Notes: generated from the sequence alone by a model not told the origin. A DNA stretch of 64,000 nucleotides from Astragalus membranaceus (GCA_039519185.1 CM076847.1:77909100-77973099), one strand, 5' to 3'. Shown: positions 30,175 through 43,305, counted from the first letter of the stretch. Program-made: numbers and translations.

Positions 30175-33100
30175 AAAAAATTCTCAAGATGCAGAAACAC
30201 CTAATGCTTCTGCATCTCATACAACTCCAACTCCAAGGTTAGTTCCTGAATATCCTCCTCCTCCCTTTCCTCAAAGATTGAAAAAAGTACATGAGGAGAA
30301 GCAGTTCAGTAAGTTCTTGGATGTTTTAAAACAATTGCATATCAATGTTCCTTTAATAGAAGCACTACAACAAATGCCTAATTGTGCTAAATTTATGAAA
30401 GATATGCTTTCTAAGAGGAGGAGATTAGGAGAATTTCAAACTGTTGTAATGTCAAAAGAATGCAGCTTAATCTTGCAAAACAAGATTCCAAGAAAATTAA
30501 AAGATCCAGGTAGCTTTACAATTCCTTTTTCTATAGGTAAGTTCTACACTGGTAGAGCATTGTGTGACTTAGGTGCAAGTATCAACTTGATGCCTAAGTC
30601 CATCTTTACCAAATTAGGAATTGGAAATGCTAAGCCTACTACCTTAACACTCTCTCTAGCTGATAGATCAATAGCATATCCAGAAGGAATCATTGAGGAT
30701 ATCTTGGTACAGGTTGACAAATTTGTGTTTCCTGCAGATTTTGTTATCCTTGATTTTATTGCAGATGAGGAAGTGCCTGTTATACTTGGAAGGCCATTCT
30801 TAGCAACGGGAAAGACATTGATAGATGTGCAAAGAGGAGAATTGACCATGAGAGTAAATGATCAAGAGGTGAAATTTAATGTATTGAATGCTTTGAAGTA
30901 TCCTACAGAGGAGAGTGAAGAGTGTTCAGCAGTTTCTCTTGACCATTTGGTGGAGAAGCAATTCCACAAGCAATATGATCACCTTGCCAGAGTACTAGCA
31001 CCAGATGCAGCTACACTGCCTGCAGGGGACATCATTGAGAATGGAATGCTAACAGAGAAAGAAACAACACCTAAGGTATGGGCTAGAACATATGAATCTC
31101 TTAATCTAGAAGATCCCAATCTTAGAAAGAATTTACCTTCTATAGAGCAACCTCCTAAGCTTGAATTAAAAGAACTGCCTAAACACTTAAAGTATGCTTT
31201 CTTAGGTGAAGATAATACACTTCCTGTAATTATTGCATCTGAATTATCTATAGAACAGGAAATTGATCTTATTAACACCTTAAAAAAGCATAAGAAGGCC
31301 ATAGGCTGGCAAATGGCAGATATTAAAGGGATTAGCCCCTCCATATGCATGCATAGGATAATTTTAGAAGAAAACTCTAAAAACAGCATAGAAGGGCAAA
31401 GTAGATTGAATCCCATAATGAAAGAGGTTGTTAAGAAAGAAATAATAAAATGGCTAGATGCTGGTATTATCTACCCTATTTCTGATAGTTCATGGGTTAG
31501 TCCTGTGCAATGTGTTCCAAAGAAGGGGGTGTAACAGTTATAGCCAATGAGAACAATGAATTAATTCCAACAAGAACTGTCACAGGATGGAGAATCTGTA
31601 TGGATTACAGAAAACTCAATAAGGCCACAAAGAAAGACCATTTCCCTCTACCATTCATAGATCAAATGCTAGATAGGCTAGCAGGCAAGAAGTTCTATTG
31701 TTTTTTAGATGGTTATTCAGGATACAACCAAATAGCCATTGAACCAGAAGATCAGCAAAAAACTACCTTCACTTGTCCTTATGGCACTTTTGCTTTTAGG
31801 AGAATGCCTTTTGGACTTTGTAATGCACCTGCCACCTTTCAGAGATGCATGATGTCCATTTTTTCTAACTTCATTGAGCAATCAATGGAAGTCTTCATGG
31901 ATGACTTCTCAGTTTTTGGAGAAACCTTTTCATTGTGTCTATCCAACTTAGAGAAAATTCTCCAAAGGTGTGAAGACACCAATTTAGTTCTCAACTGGGA
32001 GAAATGTCATTTCATGGTGAAGGAAGGCATTGTGCTTGGTCATAAAATATCTAAAAAAGGTTTAGAAGTGGATAGAGCCAAAATAGAGGCCATTGAGAAA
32101 CTACCACCTCCATCAACAATCAAAGGGATTAGAAGTTTTTTAGGTCATGCAGGTTTTTATAGGAGATTCATCAAAGACTTTTCAAAGATTTCAAAACCAT
32201 TGTGTATGCTTTTGCAACATGATGTGCCTTTTAATTTTGATGAAACTTGTATAGAAGCTTTTCAAAAACTGAAAAAAGCATTAGTAACAGCACCAATTGT
32301 AGTCACTCCAGATTGGAGTAAGCCTTTTGAACTCATGTGTGATGTTAGTGACTTTGCAGTAGGAGCAGTCCTAGGGGAAAGATATAACAAAGTGTTTCAT
32401 TCTATCTATTATGCTAGCAAAACACTAATTGAGGCTCAAATGAACTACACTGTAACAGAGGAGGAACTATTAGCAGTGGTTTTTGCTTTTGAAAAATTTG
32501 ATCCTACTTGGTTGGCACCAAAGTAATTGTATACACTGACCATTCTGCCATCAAGTATCTAATTTCTAAAAAAGATGCAAAACCAAGGCTCATTAGATGG
32601 GTTCTCCTCCTTCAAGAATTTGATCTTGAAATTAGAGATAAGAAGGGGGTGGAGAACCAAGTGGCTGATCATCTCTCTAGACTAGAAAGTGATAATGCAG
32701 GTACAATTGAAGAAATCAAGGAAAGTTTCCCTGATGAGAACTTGCTAGCAATTACCATGAATGTAGCCAGTGTTTCTACACTCAGTGTGGCCACACCTCA
32801 TACACCTACACCATGGTATGCAGACATAGTAAACTACCTTGTAAGCAAAATTGTACCAAGTGACATGAGCTATCAACAGAAAAGGAGATTCTTCCATATA
32901 GTAAAGCAATACTATTGGGATGATCCCTACCTTTATAAGATTTGTCCAGACCAAATCATGAGAAAATGCATCTCTGAAGAAGAACAGCAAGCAGTGCTCA
33001 TGCATTGCCATGCTGCACCATATGGAGGTCACTTTGGAAGCCAAAGGACAGCAGCTAAGGTACTCCAATCAGGTTATTTCTGGCCTACTCTATTTAAAGA

Positions 33101-34097
33101 TGCTTATTATATGGTCAAAACCTGTGATAAATGTCAAAGAAGTGATAACATATCTGATAAACATGAAATGCCTAGAACTAATATTCTAGAAATAGAATTA
33201 TTTGATGTTTGGGGTATGGATTTCATGGGACCTTTTCCACCTTCTTTTGGCAATGAGTACATCTTAGTAGCAGTAGACTATGTGTCCAAATGGGTTGAGG
33301 CTGTAGCACTCCCAAATAATGATGCCAAAACTGTAAGCAAATTTTTACAAAGAAACATATTTTCAAGATTTGGCACCCCAAGAGCTATCATCAATGATGA
33401 AGGCTCTCATTTTTGCAATAAACTCATTGAAAATCTTCTTGCAAAATATGGGATAAAACACAAGATTGCTACTGCCTATCACCCACAAACAAGTGGACAA
33501 GCTGAACTTTCAAATAGGGAAATAAAAAGAATGCTTGAGAAAATGGTTGGACCAAATAGGAAAGATTGGTCACTACACTTAGATGAAGCATTGTGGGCAT
33601 ACAGAACAGCATATAAAACTCCATTAGGTATGTCCCTCTATAAGTTAGTCTATGGCAAAGCATGTCATCTCCCTATTGAACTTGAGAACAAGTCATATTG
33701 GGCTATCAAAAAGCTAAATTTTGATCTCAGAAAGGCAGGTGAGCAAAGGTTTTTAGAGCTTAATGAACTAAAAGAACTTAGGCAATTCTCTTATGAGAAT
33801 GCAGAGATCTGTAAAGCAAAAACCAAAGCATGGCATGATAAGAAAATTCAAAGGAGAGAACTTAGAGAAGGAGGAATGGTTCTGTTGTACAATTCTAGGT
33901 TGAAACTCTTCCCTGGAAAACTAAGATCAAGATGGTCAGGACCATTCAAACTAGTTAAAATCTACCCCCATGGTGCAGTTGATCTATATGATGCAACCAC
34001 TGATACCACTTTCAAAGTCAATGGACAAAGAGTGAAAATGTACTATGGAGAACATGTGGTGAGAGATAAGGTCACCACTCATTTTGAAAAACCTTAA
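30128..34097 (+). pseudogene. Athila-2 pol (PR-RT-RH-IN), broken in two places
   Basis: Protease (CDLGASINLMP, about 30565) and the first part of RT are open to 31534, where loss of one G in a G run gives a stop. RT and part of RNase H (FMDD near 31900) follow at 31510-32526 in a new frame. A second frameshift near 32510 precedes the rest of RNase H and a complete-looking integrase (32508-34097) with zinc finger, catalytic Asp, Asp and Glu positions, and a C-terminus like that of Athila-1. Dyad words lie at 31004 (PR-RT linker) and at 32769 and 32784 (RH-IN linker). Confidence 0.92.
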
Positions 34098-34603
34098 TGC
34101 AAGGTACAAGTCAGGCTGTAAGACTCTTAAAACAAGCGCTTGAGGGAGGCAACCCATCACTATATATAGCTAACATGATTATTTTGTGCAATTTGATGTT
34201 TTGTGTATTTTGTAGAAAAACAGGACAACAGAGTAGCCAGTGTTGCTACACTTGGTGTTTCTACACCTGATGCAGCCACACTGCCTACACTAAAGTTAGT
34301 ATTGTGACTGAAAGACTTGGATGAAAAATGTTCATTTGCTAACTCATCACATTAGTGGAAACTCTGATTAAGGGCTAGGGTGCAGCGTGTTAAGCCTAAA
34401 CACTACACGTGTCACCTTGCATGTCACTCTTCCCCACCTAACGGCTAGTTTCAACTAACCTTCCCACTAACTCACTCAAACCGCTCACATTCTCACAAAG
34501 CCACTCCTTCCATTCTCTCTCACAAAACCGACCATCTCTATTCTCTGTAAACACTCATCTTCAACCTCTAACAAAAACAATTCAAAAACCCTAAAAATTA
34601 TCA
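34098..34603 (+). other. Athila-2 spacer between pol and ORF3
   Basis: About 500 bases without an ORF. Three dyad words sit in tandem at 34239-34282, matching the single word in the same spacer of Athila-1. Confidence 0.7.
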
Positions 34604-36833
34604 ATGGCAAAGAAGCAATCGGCCACCAAATCACCAGGGAAAGTACCCAGTGCAGGTACTCTTGCAAAATCCAAGAAATCAAAAGCAACCACATCTATGG
34701 ACGTAATTCCTGGGTGTGAACATTTCTGGAGCATGAAGTTCTTACCACAGAGAGGTTTCAACTTCGCAAAGGCCCATCACTCATTCCTCTCAACAGTCAA
34801 CAATCTACATTGGGAGAGGTTTGTGCAACCTAGAGCCTACTACCTGGAGCAACTGGTTCGTGAATTCTACTCTAGAATTCAGAACACAAGAGGAGGGACC
34901 ATTTTCTACTCAATGGTCAGAGGTAAGAAAGTCTTCTTTGATCCTGCTAGAATTAATAAGCATTATGATTTGAACTACACTGGTGATGCATTTGAAGAGA
35001 AGTTAGAGACTTATGGGAAGAAACAAATGTCTAAAATCAAAGATAGGTTAGCAGTAGAAGGATCTCAGTGGGAGAAATTCACCAATACTGAGTTTAAACT
35101 TAGAACTGGAGATTTAATCCCTGAATTAGGAAACTGGCACTTATTCATTGATGCTTCAATCCTCCCAACCTCACACACATCCACATTATCTAAAGATAGG
35201 TTGATTCTCATAGATTCAATCTTGATTGAAAATAATGTAGATATAGGAAAACTGATCACAAGAGAGATAATGGAATGTCAAACCAAAACCTCTGGATTCT
35301 TGTATTTTCCCTGTTTGATCACTGAACTATGTCAAAAGCAAGGGGTAAAAGCTTCTGAGCTTGAAAAAATTCAAAGAAAGACTCCCCCTAGTGGTTTATC
35401 TGCAGAGGTAAAAGAAAGAATCAGGTCTGTCAGAATTAAGAATACTGCAGAGCAGGAAGTGCAGGAACTCCTGGTGCAGAAACTCTAAGCAGTATGGAAG
35501 TTTCAAAGAGAGCAGCATGACTGGTTAAAATTGAAGTTAGATGACCCTGAGGTAGAGGTAGAAGCTCCAGTTTTCCCTAGCTGGGTGATTGATGAAGAAG
35601 TAGAAGAAGAGGTAGAGGAGGAAGAGGAAGAAGTAGCAGTAGAGAAAGAGAGAAGAGCAAAGAGCAAAGAGAGATACTCAGAAGGATAAGAAGGGGAAAA
35701 AACCAAGAGTAGAAGAGCCTGAGTTACTGTTGAGTGAGGAAGACACTGAGGAAGATGAGGAGGCAAGGCAAGCGGTGAAAGAAATAGAGAAAGATGTGGA
35801 GGAAGATGACTCTGAGTCAATGGCAGAAAGTGAAGAAGAAAATGGCAGTTCAACAATGGAGGATAGTGCAAGGAGGAAGTATGAAATCAGAAAGAAATCA
35901 GCAAACCAACCACAACCACAATCACCTCCATCACAACAATCCATTAGCCCTTCACCACCACCACAAAAATCCCCCACCACTCACCTATCACCTACTCAAC
36001 CATCACCACAAGTCCAATCATCACCATCACCTCAACCAGAAAAACAACCCACCCCTCCACCAGAAATAACCCCAACAACAGAAAAAGAAACCCAAGTCAC
36101 TAGAGAAGCTACACCATTCCCATCCCAAACTCCAAAAGAAACATCTCCCACCCCTATCACAGAACAAGCTACTGAGCCTACTAACCTTGTTGTTGAGAAA
36201 GTTCAAATGCAGGTAATCACTGAAGAGCCTGAGAAAGAGAGAGGCAAAGAAGGTTCTGAGCAGGAGAAGACAGAAGAAGCTGTCAAGGAAGCTGCTGATG
36301 TGCCTACACCTAGTGCAGGAGCATCAAAGAAATCCAAAGTTATGGCAACTAGCCCTGCAGCAACAATTACAGCAGTTTTGAAAGCCTTGGCAGAAAAGAA
36401 AGAGATGTTGGGATACACTAGGAGGACAATGAAGCCTGCTCCAACAAAGAAGATGTGGACAATGAGCTCACTCTATGCTGTACAGTGTACAGGGGTACAA
36501 GCTGGTGAGAAGGAGGTAACTGAGGAAGCAACACCCAAAGAAGGAGAGAACGAAGCTGAGAAGGTAGCAGAGCAACAGAAAGAGGGAATTGAGCAGCAAT
36601 CTGAGCAAACTCCAGTGCAGAGTGGTGTGCCTGCACTTGAAGTGTCTACACTGGCTACACCAGATGTTCCTACACAAGCTACACCTGAAGAGGCAGAAAT
36701 GCCTGAGGCTAGTGTAGATGATCCTGATATGCCTACCTCTGATGTGGCTGCTACCAAAACAAAGCCAAGGAAGATGAGAGCCAAACATAGCCCTGCTGTG
36801 AGAGCCAGTCCCAGATTCCAGAAGAAAGAGTAA
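34604..36833 (+). pseudogene. Athila-2 ORF3 ('env-like' position), interrupted
   Basis: Residues 1-294 (34604-35488) contain the same conserved region as Athila-1 ORF3 (LPQRGFN, LVREFYSRI, GFLYFPCLITELC). A TAA at 35486-35488 ends this frame. An acidic stretch (35560-35690) and a change of frame follow, then 367 open codons (35730-36833) rich in Glu, Pro, Gln and Ser. As in Athila-1, no signal peptide or membrane segment is evident. Several dyad words near the C-terminus (36312, 36624, 36641, 36663) encode Ser/Thr/Ala/Pro linkers. Confidence 0.85.
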
Positions 36834-38352
36834 AAGGATACTTTTAATGTTGTTTCCTATATTGTATTTTGCTTTAGTACTTTACTCTATGTGTTAAATA
36901 TTATATGTTAACTTACTGCTATGTGCTAAATACTTTTGATTATATCTCCCATGTTTTGGTTCCCCTGTTTACTCAACTTAGAGCAGTGAGGACACTGCTC
37001 ATACTTAAGTTGGGGGGAGAGTGGAGAATACTATGTGTTTTGTGTATGCACTATATTTTGCAACATGTTTTGTGCTTAAGTAATGATATATGACTGAATA
37101 TATGTATGTATGATGTGTTTAAGTAAGTTAAGTATATGTGTTTAAATAAGTTCTTATAATATGTTAAAAAGCATGTGAGTATGTTAAATAAGTTCTTAAA
37201 TAAGTTCTTTTAGATGTACTTAACAAAGCATGTGATAACATGATTAATTGTGTTAACATGATGAATTAAGTGCATCAATTTCTGTTAGACTTAAATAAAT
37301 ATGAAACATGGTCAATTCATATTCTTCTCAAAAATTGAAGAAGTGCATCAATGAGTCAAATTTTTAAATGATGAAAAAACCTTGTTTTTCTAGAAATGAT
37401 CAGTTTTATAAATACTTTGACACAACAAAATTGAGTTTTGAAAAGAACCATGCTAGATGAAAAGCTATCCAAAGCCAAGGAATTTTTGGAAATTTGAGGT
37501 CAAAATTTGATTTTTACTAAAAATATAGAAGAGCATAAGGAATTAAGTTTGGGGGAAAATTCCATGAATACAAAGGCCAAAGTATGAAAGCTTGGAGAGT
37601 TCACGCCACAAGTGTCAAAACCTTCCAAAAAGCTACACTTGCCTGAGTCATATAACTGAACCTGTCCCTTAAGTGCAATTGGTTTGAAAATAATAAACAA
37701 AGTTCAAAAAGAAAAAAAGAAAAAGAAAAGAAAAACAAACCAAGAAAAAAGAAGAAAAATGCATGTGGAGGTCAGTGAGGAGGGCAGTGTACGCTACCAA
37801 AAATACTCAAAGAGTTCCAAGTGTGGCTACACAAAGTGTACCATCACCACCTACATCAAAAGGCACCTACACTCAAAATAAGGTGTACCTACAATCCAGA
37901 AAAATGATGTCTTTGCACTCACTGCATTGCATCAACAAAAAGCAAACACCACAAATAGAAATAAGGCATTGGCTCAACAAGTTTGAAACACCAAAGCCCT
38001 TTGTTGTGCTTAAGAGTCCCCTAATTCTTGAAGAAATTGTTAGTCTAGTCCATATTTTGAAAAATCTCTAAGAGTGACCAAAAGAGTTCCATCTTTTTCA
38101 AAAAGCTAAGGAGAAACTCTTTGTTTAGTTATGGAACCAATTGAAACTCAATGGGCCACACACTCACACAAATGAGTTTTTATAACTCTGAATGTTTTAA
38201 GAAGGCAAGGGCATAGAAAGGAGGTCGTGAAAGAGAAAAGCTCATTAAGATACACTTCAAACACTCCTTGAAAAACATGAGTTGAGATGTCTTCATAATT
38301 ATAGAAGTCTTGTATTTGCTCCTTGTCGTTGCTTGAGGACAAGCAACAATTT
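36834..38352 (+). other. Athila-2 3' UTR
   Basis: 1.5 kb without a convincing ORF. Dyad words start at 37820, 37835 and 37882. A Lys-codon-rich A/G tract lies near 37700-37760. Confidence 0.6.
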
Positions 38353-38365
38353 AAGTTTGGGGGTG
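38353..38365 (+). other. Athila-2 polypurine tract
   Basis: AAGTTTGGGGGTG immediately before the 3' LTR, identical to Athila-1. Confidence 0.88.
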
Positions 38366-39916
38366 TAATAACTCTATTTTATATAGAGTTATTCATACAA
38401 TTAAAGTTGGATTATTGCTTATCTTCAAGAACATTAATATATAAATATAGCTTATTTATTAAGAAACAACATTTTAAAGATTCAAATGAATAAGGACAAT
38501 GAATTAGGCAAAATGCATATATCTTGTTAGGTTTGATGTTTATGTTCAGTGCAGCTACTTCAGGTGTGCCCACACTGCCTACACCTGCTAAACCAACACT
38601 TTGGACCAAAACATCCAAGGACCATTCCAATGCTTCAACACTTGATATGTGACGTCATGCCTAGTCATATGGAGCAGATCCACTTGCAGAATTCGGCGCC
38701 TACTATCAAAGACTAGTTGAGAAGCTCACTCACTCAAGGCCATGTGGCACTCATTCATTGGACCACCCCATGTGAGCTTCATGCAAAGCGACCAATTTGA
38801 ACAACTTGCTTGATGGGAGGTCTGCAACTAACCATGGTTAATTTTCTTAGTTACAATTTCGCGCCAAAGGAAACCCTCCAAGGGAGGCAAGCTCTCATGC
38901 CTATAAATAGAAGCCATATCTTCACTTAGAAATCATCCTTCATCCATTTCTTAAAGGATCACTTAAGTTTAGTTTTATTTTCAGTTTAGTTTAGTTTTAT
39001 TTACGTTTCTGAAGAGAAGGAAGGTAAGGAGGTGCTTGACAACCACTCCCTTCACTTCTACTTGGAGGAAACTTGTGTAAGGATATCATCTTGTACTTCA
39101 ACTTGGAAATCTCATGCAAAGGTTCTTCTACTTGAGTAATCTCTATCTCTTTTAGTTCTTTTGCAATATTACTCATCTTGTTATGTTTCTTACAGATTCT
39201 TTCTATTTTATAATGAGTAATATGAGCTAATTTCCTTAAGTTGAGATGTTGTAAGCTGTGTAATGAACTTCTAAGTAAGTATATGTGGTTCAAGTGGTGT
39301 ATGCATTTTAACTCTTGTGCAATATTTCTTTCAAAACTTAATCTGAATTTGATCACCTTAGAATAGGTAAACTTGTAACAGTAGACATGGGTTACATTTA
39401 AGACATCAAGAGTTGATAAGAATTAGTGTTTGTAACATCATCTTTGTTAAACTAGCTTTAATAAAGAATTGCTTGTTAAAACCATGTTAAGTCCTAGACA
39501 TAGGATAACATAGTTCTTAGGGTGATACAGTGGGTGCTTAAGAGACAAGAGTGAACCTATTTAGCATGCCTAGACATAGGAAGCTTGTAATGAAACTCTG
39601 AAGAAAGTGACTGAAAAGCACACACTCATGCAGCTTCACTCAGTGTACCTACACTTCCTACACCACTAAAACTCTTAGAAGTAAGTTACTTGGTGAAAAC
39701 ATCTCAACTACTTTATCTAACTGATTTCCTTCACATATTTACTGCTTATATTGTTTAAATACAATTCATAAACTCCAACCAATTGTGAATAGTGTAGACA
39801 CACTAAATATACACTCTAAGCAACATAGAGTTTTCATAATCCCTGTGGGTTCGACCTTTTCTTATCATTATATTACTTGTTTGACTATGTATACTTGCAT
39901 ACTATTTTCCACACCA
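38366..39916 (+). repeat. Athila-2 3' LTR
   Basis: 1,551 bases, TAATAACTC…CCACACCA. It lacks the 24-base duplication of the 5' LTR and is followed by the target duplication AGAAC at 39917-39921. Confidence 0.95.
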
Positions 39917-39921
39917 AGAAC

Positions 39922-40650
39922 GCAAGTAAGTCATTGGCCATTTAAGATAGCCGCAAGCGGCTTAAGATTGAAGAGAAGAACAAGCAAGAGGTTCAAAAGT
40001 ACCTGAGAGGGGCAAAGGAAGAACTAAAACGATGCAACTTGAAAATGAACCAAGCCGTTGATGATGCGCACAAGTGGAAGGAGTTATGGGAAGAATCAAT
40101 GATTGCTGAAAAAACCACGCAGAGCCTGCTGGTGAAATCAAAAAGAGAGTCTCGGATATTGATAGCTGAATTTGAAGATCAAGTGAAAAGTATCAGGCGG
40201 GATAAAGAGATAATTGAAGAGATACTCCGAGAATACCAACAAGCCTTGAGAGGGGAACATGAAAGATCTGATGAGCTGAAGAACCATATCAGATATCAAG
40301 AGGAAATTTACCACCAGTTGAAGACTGAAAGCATCTATTGGGAGAGCCGCTTTGTGGAGTTGGTCAGCAGGATAGAAAACCATGAAGTCTTCATAGAGTT
40401 GAAGAATGAAAGCTTATACTGGAAAGACAAATTCTCAAAGTTGGCATGGCTGGCCAATCAAGCTATCATGGGTGTCCCAGAACGTCTAAAGAAGGCAGAC
40501 GTGGCAATGCACCCATTTAACACCCCGATCCAAGTTTGCGAGTTTGTGGAATTTTGCAAGATTTTGATTACAGAACTTAGGGAGAAAGCTGGTCGCACTA
40601 CCAGTAAAAAAAGAGACAGGAGCGGAAAAATGAAAGCCATATGTACTTGA
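39922..40650 (+). pseudogene. Ogre ORF1, C-terminal part (coiled coil)
   Basis: After the Athila-2 target duplication the ORF1 sequence continues. An open frame of 203 codons runs from 40039 to 40650. It is strongly helical and charged (WKELWEESMIAEKTTQSLL, RRDKEIIEEILREYQQAL) and predicts a long coiled coil ending in a Lys/Arg-rich tail. Ogre ORF1 proteins of this size have no assigned function. The coil suggests oligomerisation. Confidence 0.75.
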
Positions 40651-40814
40651 GCGAAATTTAAAGGAGCATTGTATTTTTCCTTTCAAAGTTTTTTTATTTT
40701 AAAAAAAAGTTTTTGTACTCTCCCCCATCAATGAAGTTTGTTTGTTTCACCTGTTAATCATCTTTTCTTGAAAATATTTTGAAACGTTAATTTGTGTACT
40801 TATGACAAATCAGG
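40651..40814 (+). other. Ogre spacer between ORF1 and gag
   Basis: Short AT-rich spacer containing the end of the ORF1 unit. Nothing further is recognised. Confidence 0.5.
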
Positions 40815-43303
40815 ATGCACTTACGATTCTCGGCCTATAACAATAAGACTCATGCACACATGCATCACTCATCTTTTCATCCATTCATATACTCATACCA
40901 TGTATCCCATCTACAGAGATTAAATGACAAACTGGTGCGTCAACATCACTATTGGACCCGTTCTCAGGCTAGAAATATGGAAGCAAATCAGGACAATCCG
41001 CATCAGGATAACCCAGATCAGGACAATCCACATCAGGATGACTTAAGTCAGGGTAATCAGAACCTAGGCAATCAAGAGTTTAGGGCAGAAATAGATGGGA
41101 TGAAAGAACAGATGACTGAAATCTTAAAAGTTTTACAAGCTTTGAGGAACGGAAATGCGGATGAAGGTGTCTTCGCTGGGAACACTGAAAACCAAGTTAC
41201 CAACCCTCCTCTTCCCAATGGACCCGGGATCCCACATCCAGTGTACCCTACTAGGGCTAATGGCCAGGGTTACCAATGGCCTCCTTACGGACTTCCGCAA
41301 GGTTACACACCTTCGACAGCCGATGCCAATTCGGAAGATGGCCCCTCAGGAGTCGTGGGCCAAAAACAGCCTGCACCGACAGGTCACGATGGTAATCCGG
41401 GGGCGCCACAGATTCAAAACCCGAGCCTTGTCGTCGCGCCACAAAGATTCCCACTTGGCTACACTCCACCACTGATAGTTGATGCTCAAGCTCAGGGGTC
41501 CAATCTCAAGAACCCCACTATCCCAAATGTGAACCCAGCCAAAGTTCCGATGATTCATCCTTACTATGGTATGAGTGGGCTCCCTCACAATTACTCTATG
41601 GAGAACCCTCAAGCCAAGGACAAACCACAAATGCTTGAGGAAAGGTTGAGAGCAGTTGAAGGATCCAATGTAGGTGCGAGAGATGCTTATGACTTGTGCC
41701 TCGTCCCTAACGTGGTCATCCCTCCTAAATTTAAGGTGCCAAACTTTGACAAATACAGAGGGTCAACCTGCCCCGTGAGCCACTTAACCATGTATTGTAG
41801 GAGGATGGCTGCGTTCGCTCATGACGACAAATTGCTCATTCACTATACTCCCAGGACAGTCTAGCTGGGGCAGCTTCGAGCTGGTATATGCAACTAGAGC
41901 GTGCCCATATCAGGTGCTGGAAGGACCTAGCTGATGCATTTTTGAGGCAATACAAATACAACATCGATATAGCTCCCGATAGGACACAACTGTAGAGCAT
42001 GACAAAAAGAGATAATGAGTCCTTCAAGGAATATGCCCAACGCTGGAGAGGGTTGGCTGCGTAGGTAGTACCACCTTTGTTAGAAAAGGAGATGGTATCC
42101 ATGTTCATGGATACTCTTCAATCGCCTTTCTACGACAGGTTGATCGGGAGCGTGTCTTCGAGCTTCTCAGATATGATTGTCATAGGAGAAAGATTAGAAA
42201 ATGGATGGAGAAATGGGAAGATTGCCCATAACTTTGCTGGAACCAGTAATCAGAAAAAGCCCTTCTCAGAATTCCCTAAAAAGAAGGAAGGAGAAGCCAA
42301 TGCCATCTCTGGATCCGGAAATCCTCCCTATAACAATCCCCGACAAACCTTCCAAATCCCTACTCAAACACCATTAGTCCCACCTCACCAAGTCAACCCA
42401 AACTATAGACCACAAAATTACCCGGAAAGAAAGCCTGTCAATTTTGACCCAATACCCATGTCATGCACAGATATGTTCAATCACCTCATCAGTCACAACC
42501 TGATCACTCCCCGACCAATGAGACCCCTTCAACCTCCTTTTCCTAGGGGTTACAACCCAGATGCTACTTGTGGACTCCACGCTGGGGCAGTTGGCCATTC
42601 AACAGAAAATTGCAAGGCATTAAAATATTTGGTGCAAGACTTGATTAAATCTAAATGGTTAAGTTTCGAAGAAGATGGTCCGAATGTTGCCACTAACCCT
42701 TTACCGGGGCACGGGAAACCCTCCGTTAATGCCATTGGAGATTTTGAGGGACAATCCTTGATCACAGGGTGGAAGACATTATCACACCTCTAGACCTCAT
42801 CCATGCTGACTTGTGTCACTTTGGAATTATCATGAAGGGATGCGCTGAAAAAGATTTGTGTGTTGACCGTCACTGTGTCGGGGGATGTGAAGCATTCAAG
42901 ATGGTCCTTCAAGACTTACTAGACCGACACATAATACAGGTGGGTCTTCGAAAGAAGGAGGAAGACGTGTGGACTCTCCAGTCAAATATTGACCAGAGCA
43001 AGGATATCCGGAAACCACTGGAAATCCGTTACAAAAAGGACACGAAGCTGAATCTGGCTATGCCTAAACCGATCACTATTCAAGTGCCAACTCCCTTCCC
43101 CTTTAAGGACATCAATGCAGTCCCATAGAATTGCAACGTGAAAGTTCAGACCACTCCGGATGTCACTAACATTTCAGGGACCAGTGGAATGACTCAAAGC
43201 GGGCATATTTACACCCCCTAAGGACTCAGTGGAGAGCAAACAAAAAAATGGGAAGAAAGAGCTCGTAAAGGCAAAAGCATAGAACAAGAACCCGTTGATA
43301 ACA
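40815..43303 (+). pseudogene. Ogre gag, frameshifted
   Basis: The frame opens at 40815. A more plausible start is the ATG at 40978, before a degenerate DNPHQ/DNPDQ repeat (about 41000-41070). A Pro/Gly-rich region leads to the capsid domain (KFKVPNFDKYRG, then after a frameshift near 41860 WYMQLERA, ESFKEYAQRWR, FMDTL). In-frame stops at about 41993 and 42062 and further frame changes follow. The C-terminal part with GHSTENCKALKYLVQDLI (about 42590) is recognisable as Tat/Ogre gag. Confidence 0.85.
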
Positions 43304-43305
43304 AT

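Larger units (their letters stand above)
27055..39804. repeat. dispersed 14-bp dyad word of Athila-2 (about AGTGTNNCTACACT)
   Basis: Copies and variants start at 27055, 27070, 28173, 28322, 28561, 28576, 29570, 29585, 29803, 29818, 31004, 32769, 32784, 34239, 34254, 34269, 34649, 36312, 36624, 36641, 36663, 37820, 37835, 37882, 39642 and 39791. The half-site is AGTGT or GGTGT, with ACACT or ACACC as its partner. They lie in LTRs, just before the gag start, in linkers of gag, pol and ORF3, in the pol-ORF3 spacer and in the 3' UTR. In proteins they give words such as SVATP and SVSTL. The word is less sharp than in Athila-1, as expected for an older copy. Confidence 0.8.
26873..39916 (+). mobile_element. 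Athila-type retrotransposon 'Athila-2', complete but decayed
   Basis: It has LTRs of 1,575 and 1,551 bases and a TSD of AGAAC at 26868-26872 and 39917-39921. PBS and polypurine tract are identical to those of Athila-1, and the gene order is the same. About 25 substitutions plus a 24-base indel separate the LTRs, roughly 1.7%, which suggests several hundred thousand years at the usual plant rate. gag, pol and ORF3 all carry stops or frameshifts. It has its own dispersed dyad word, different from that of Athila-1. Confidence 0.96.
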
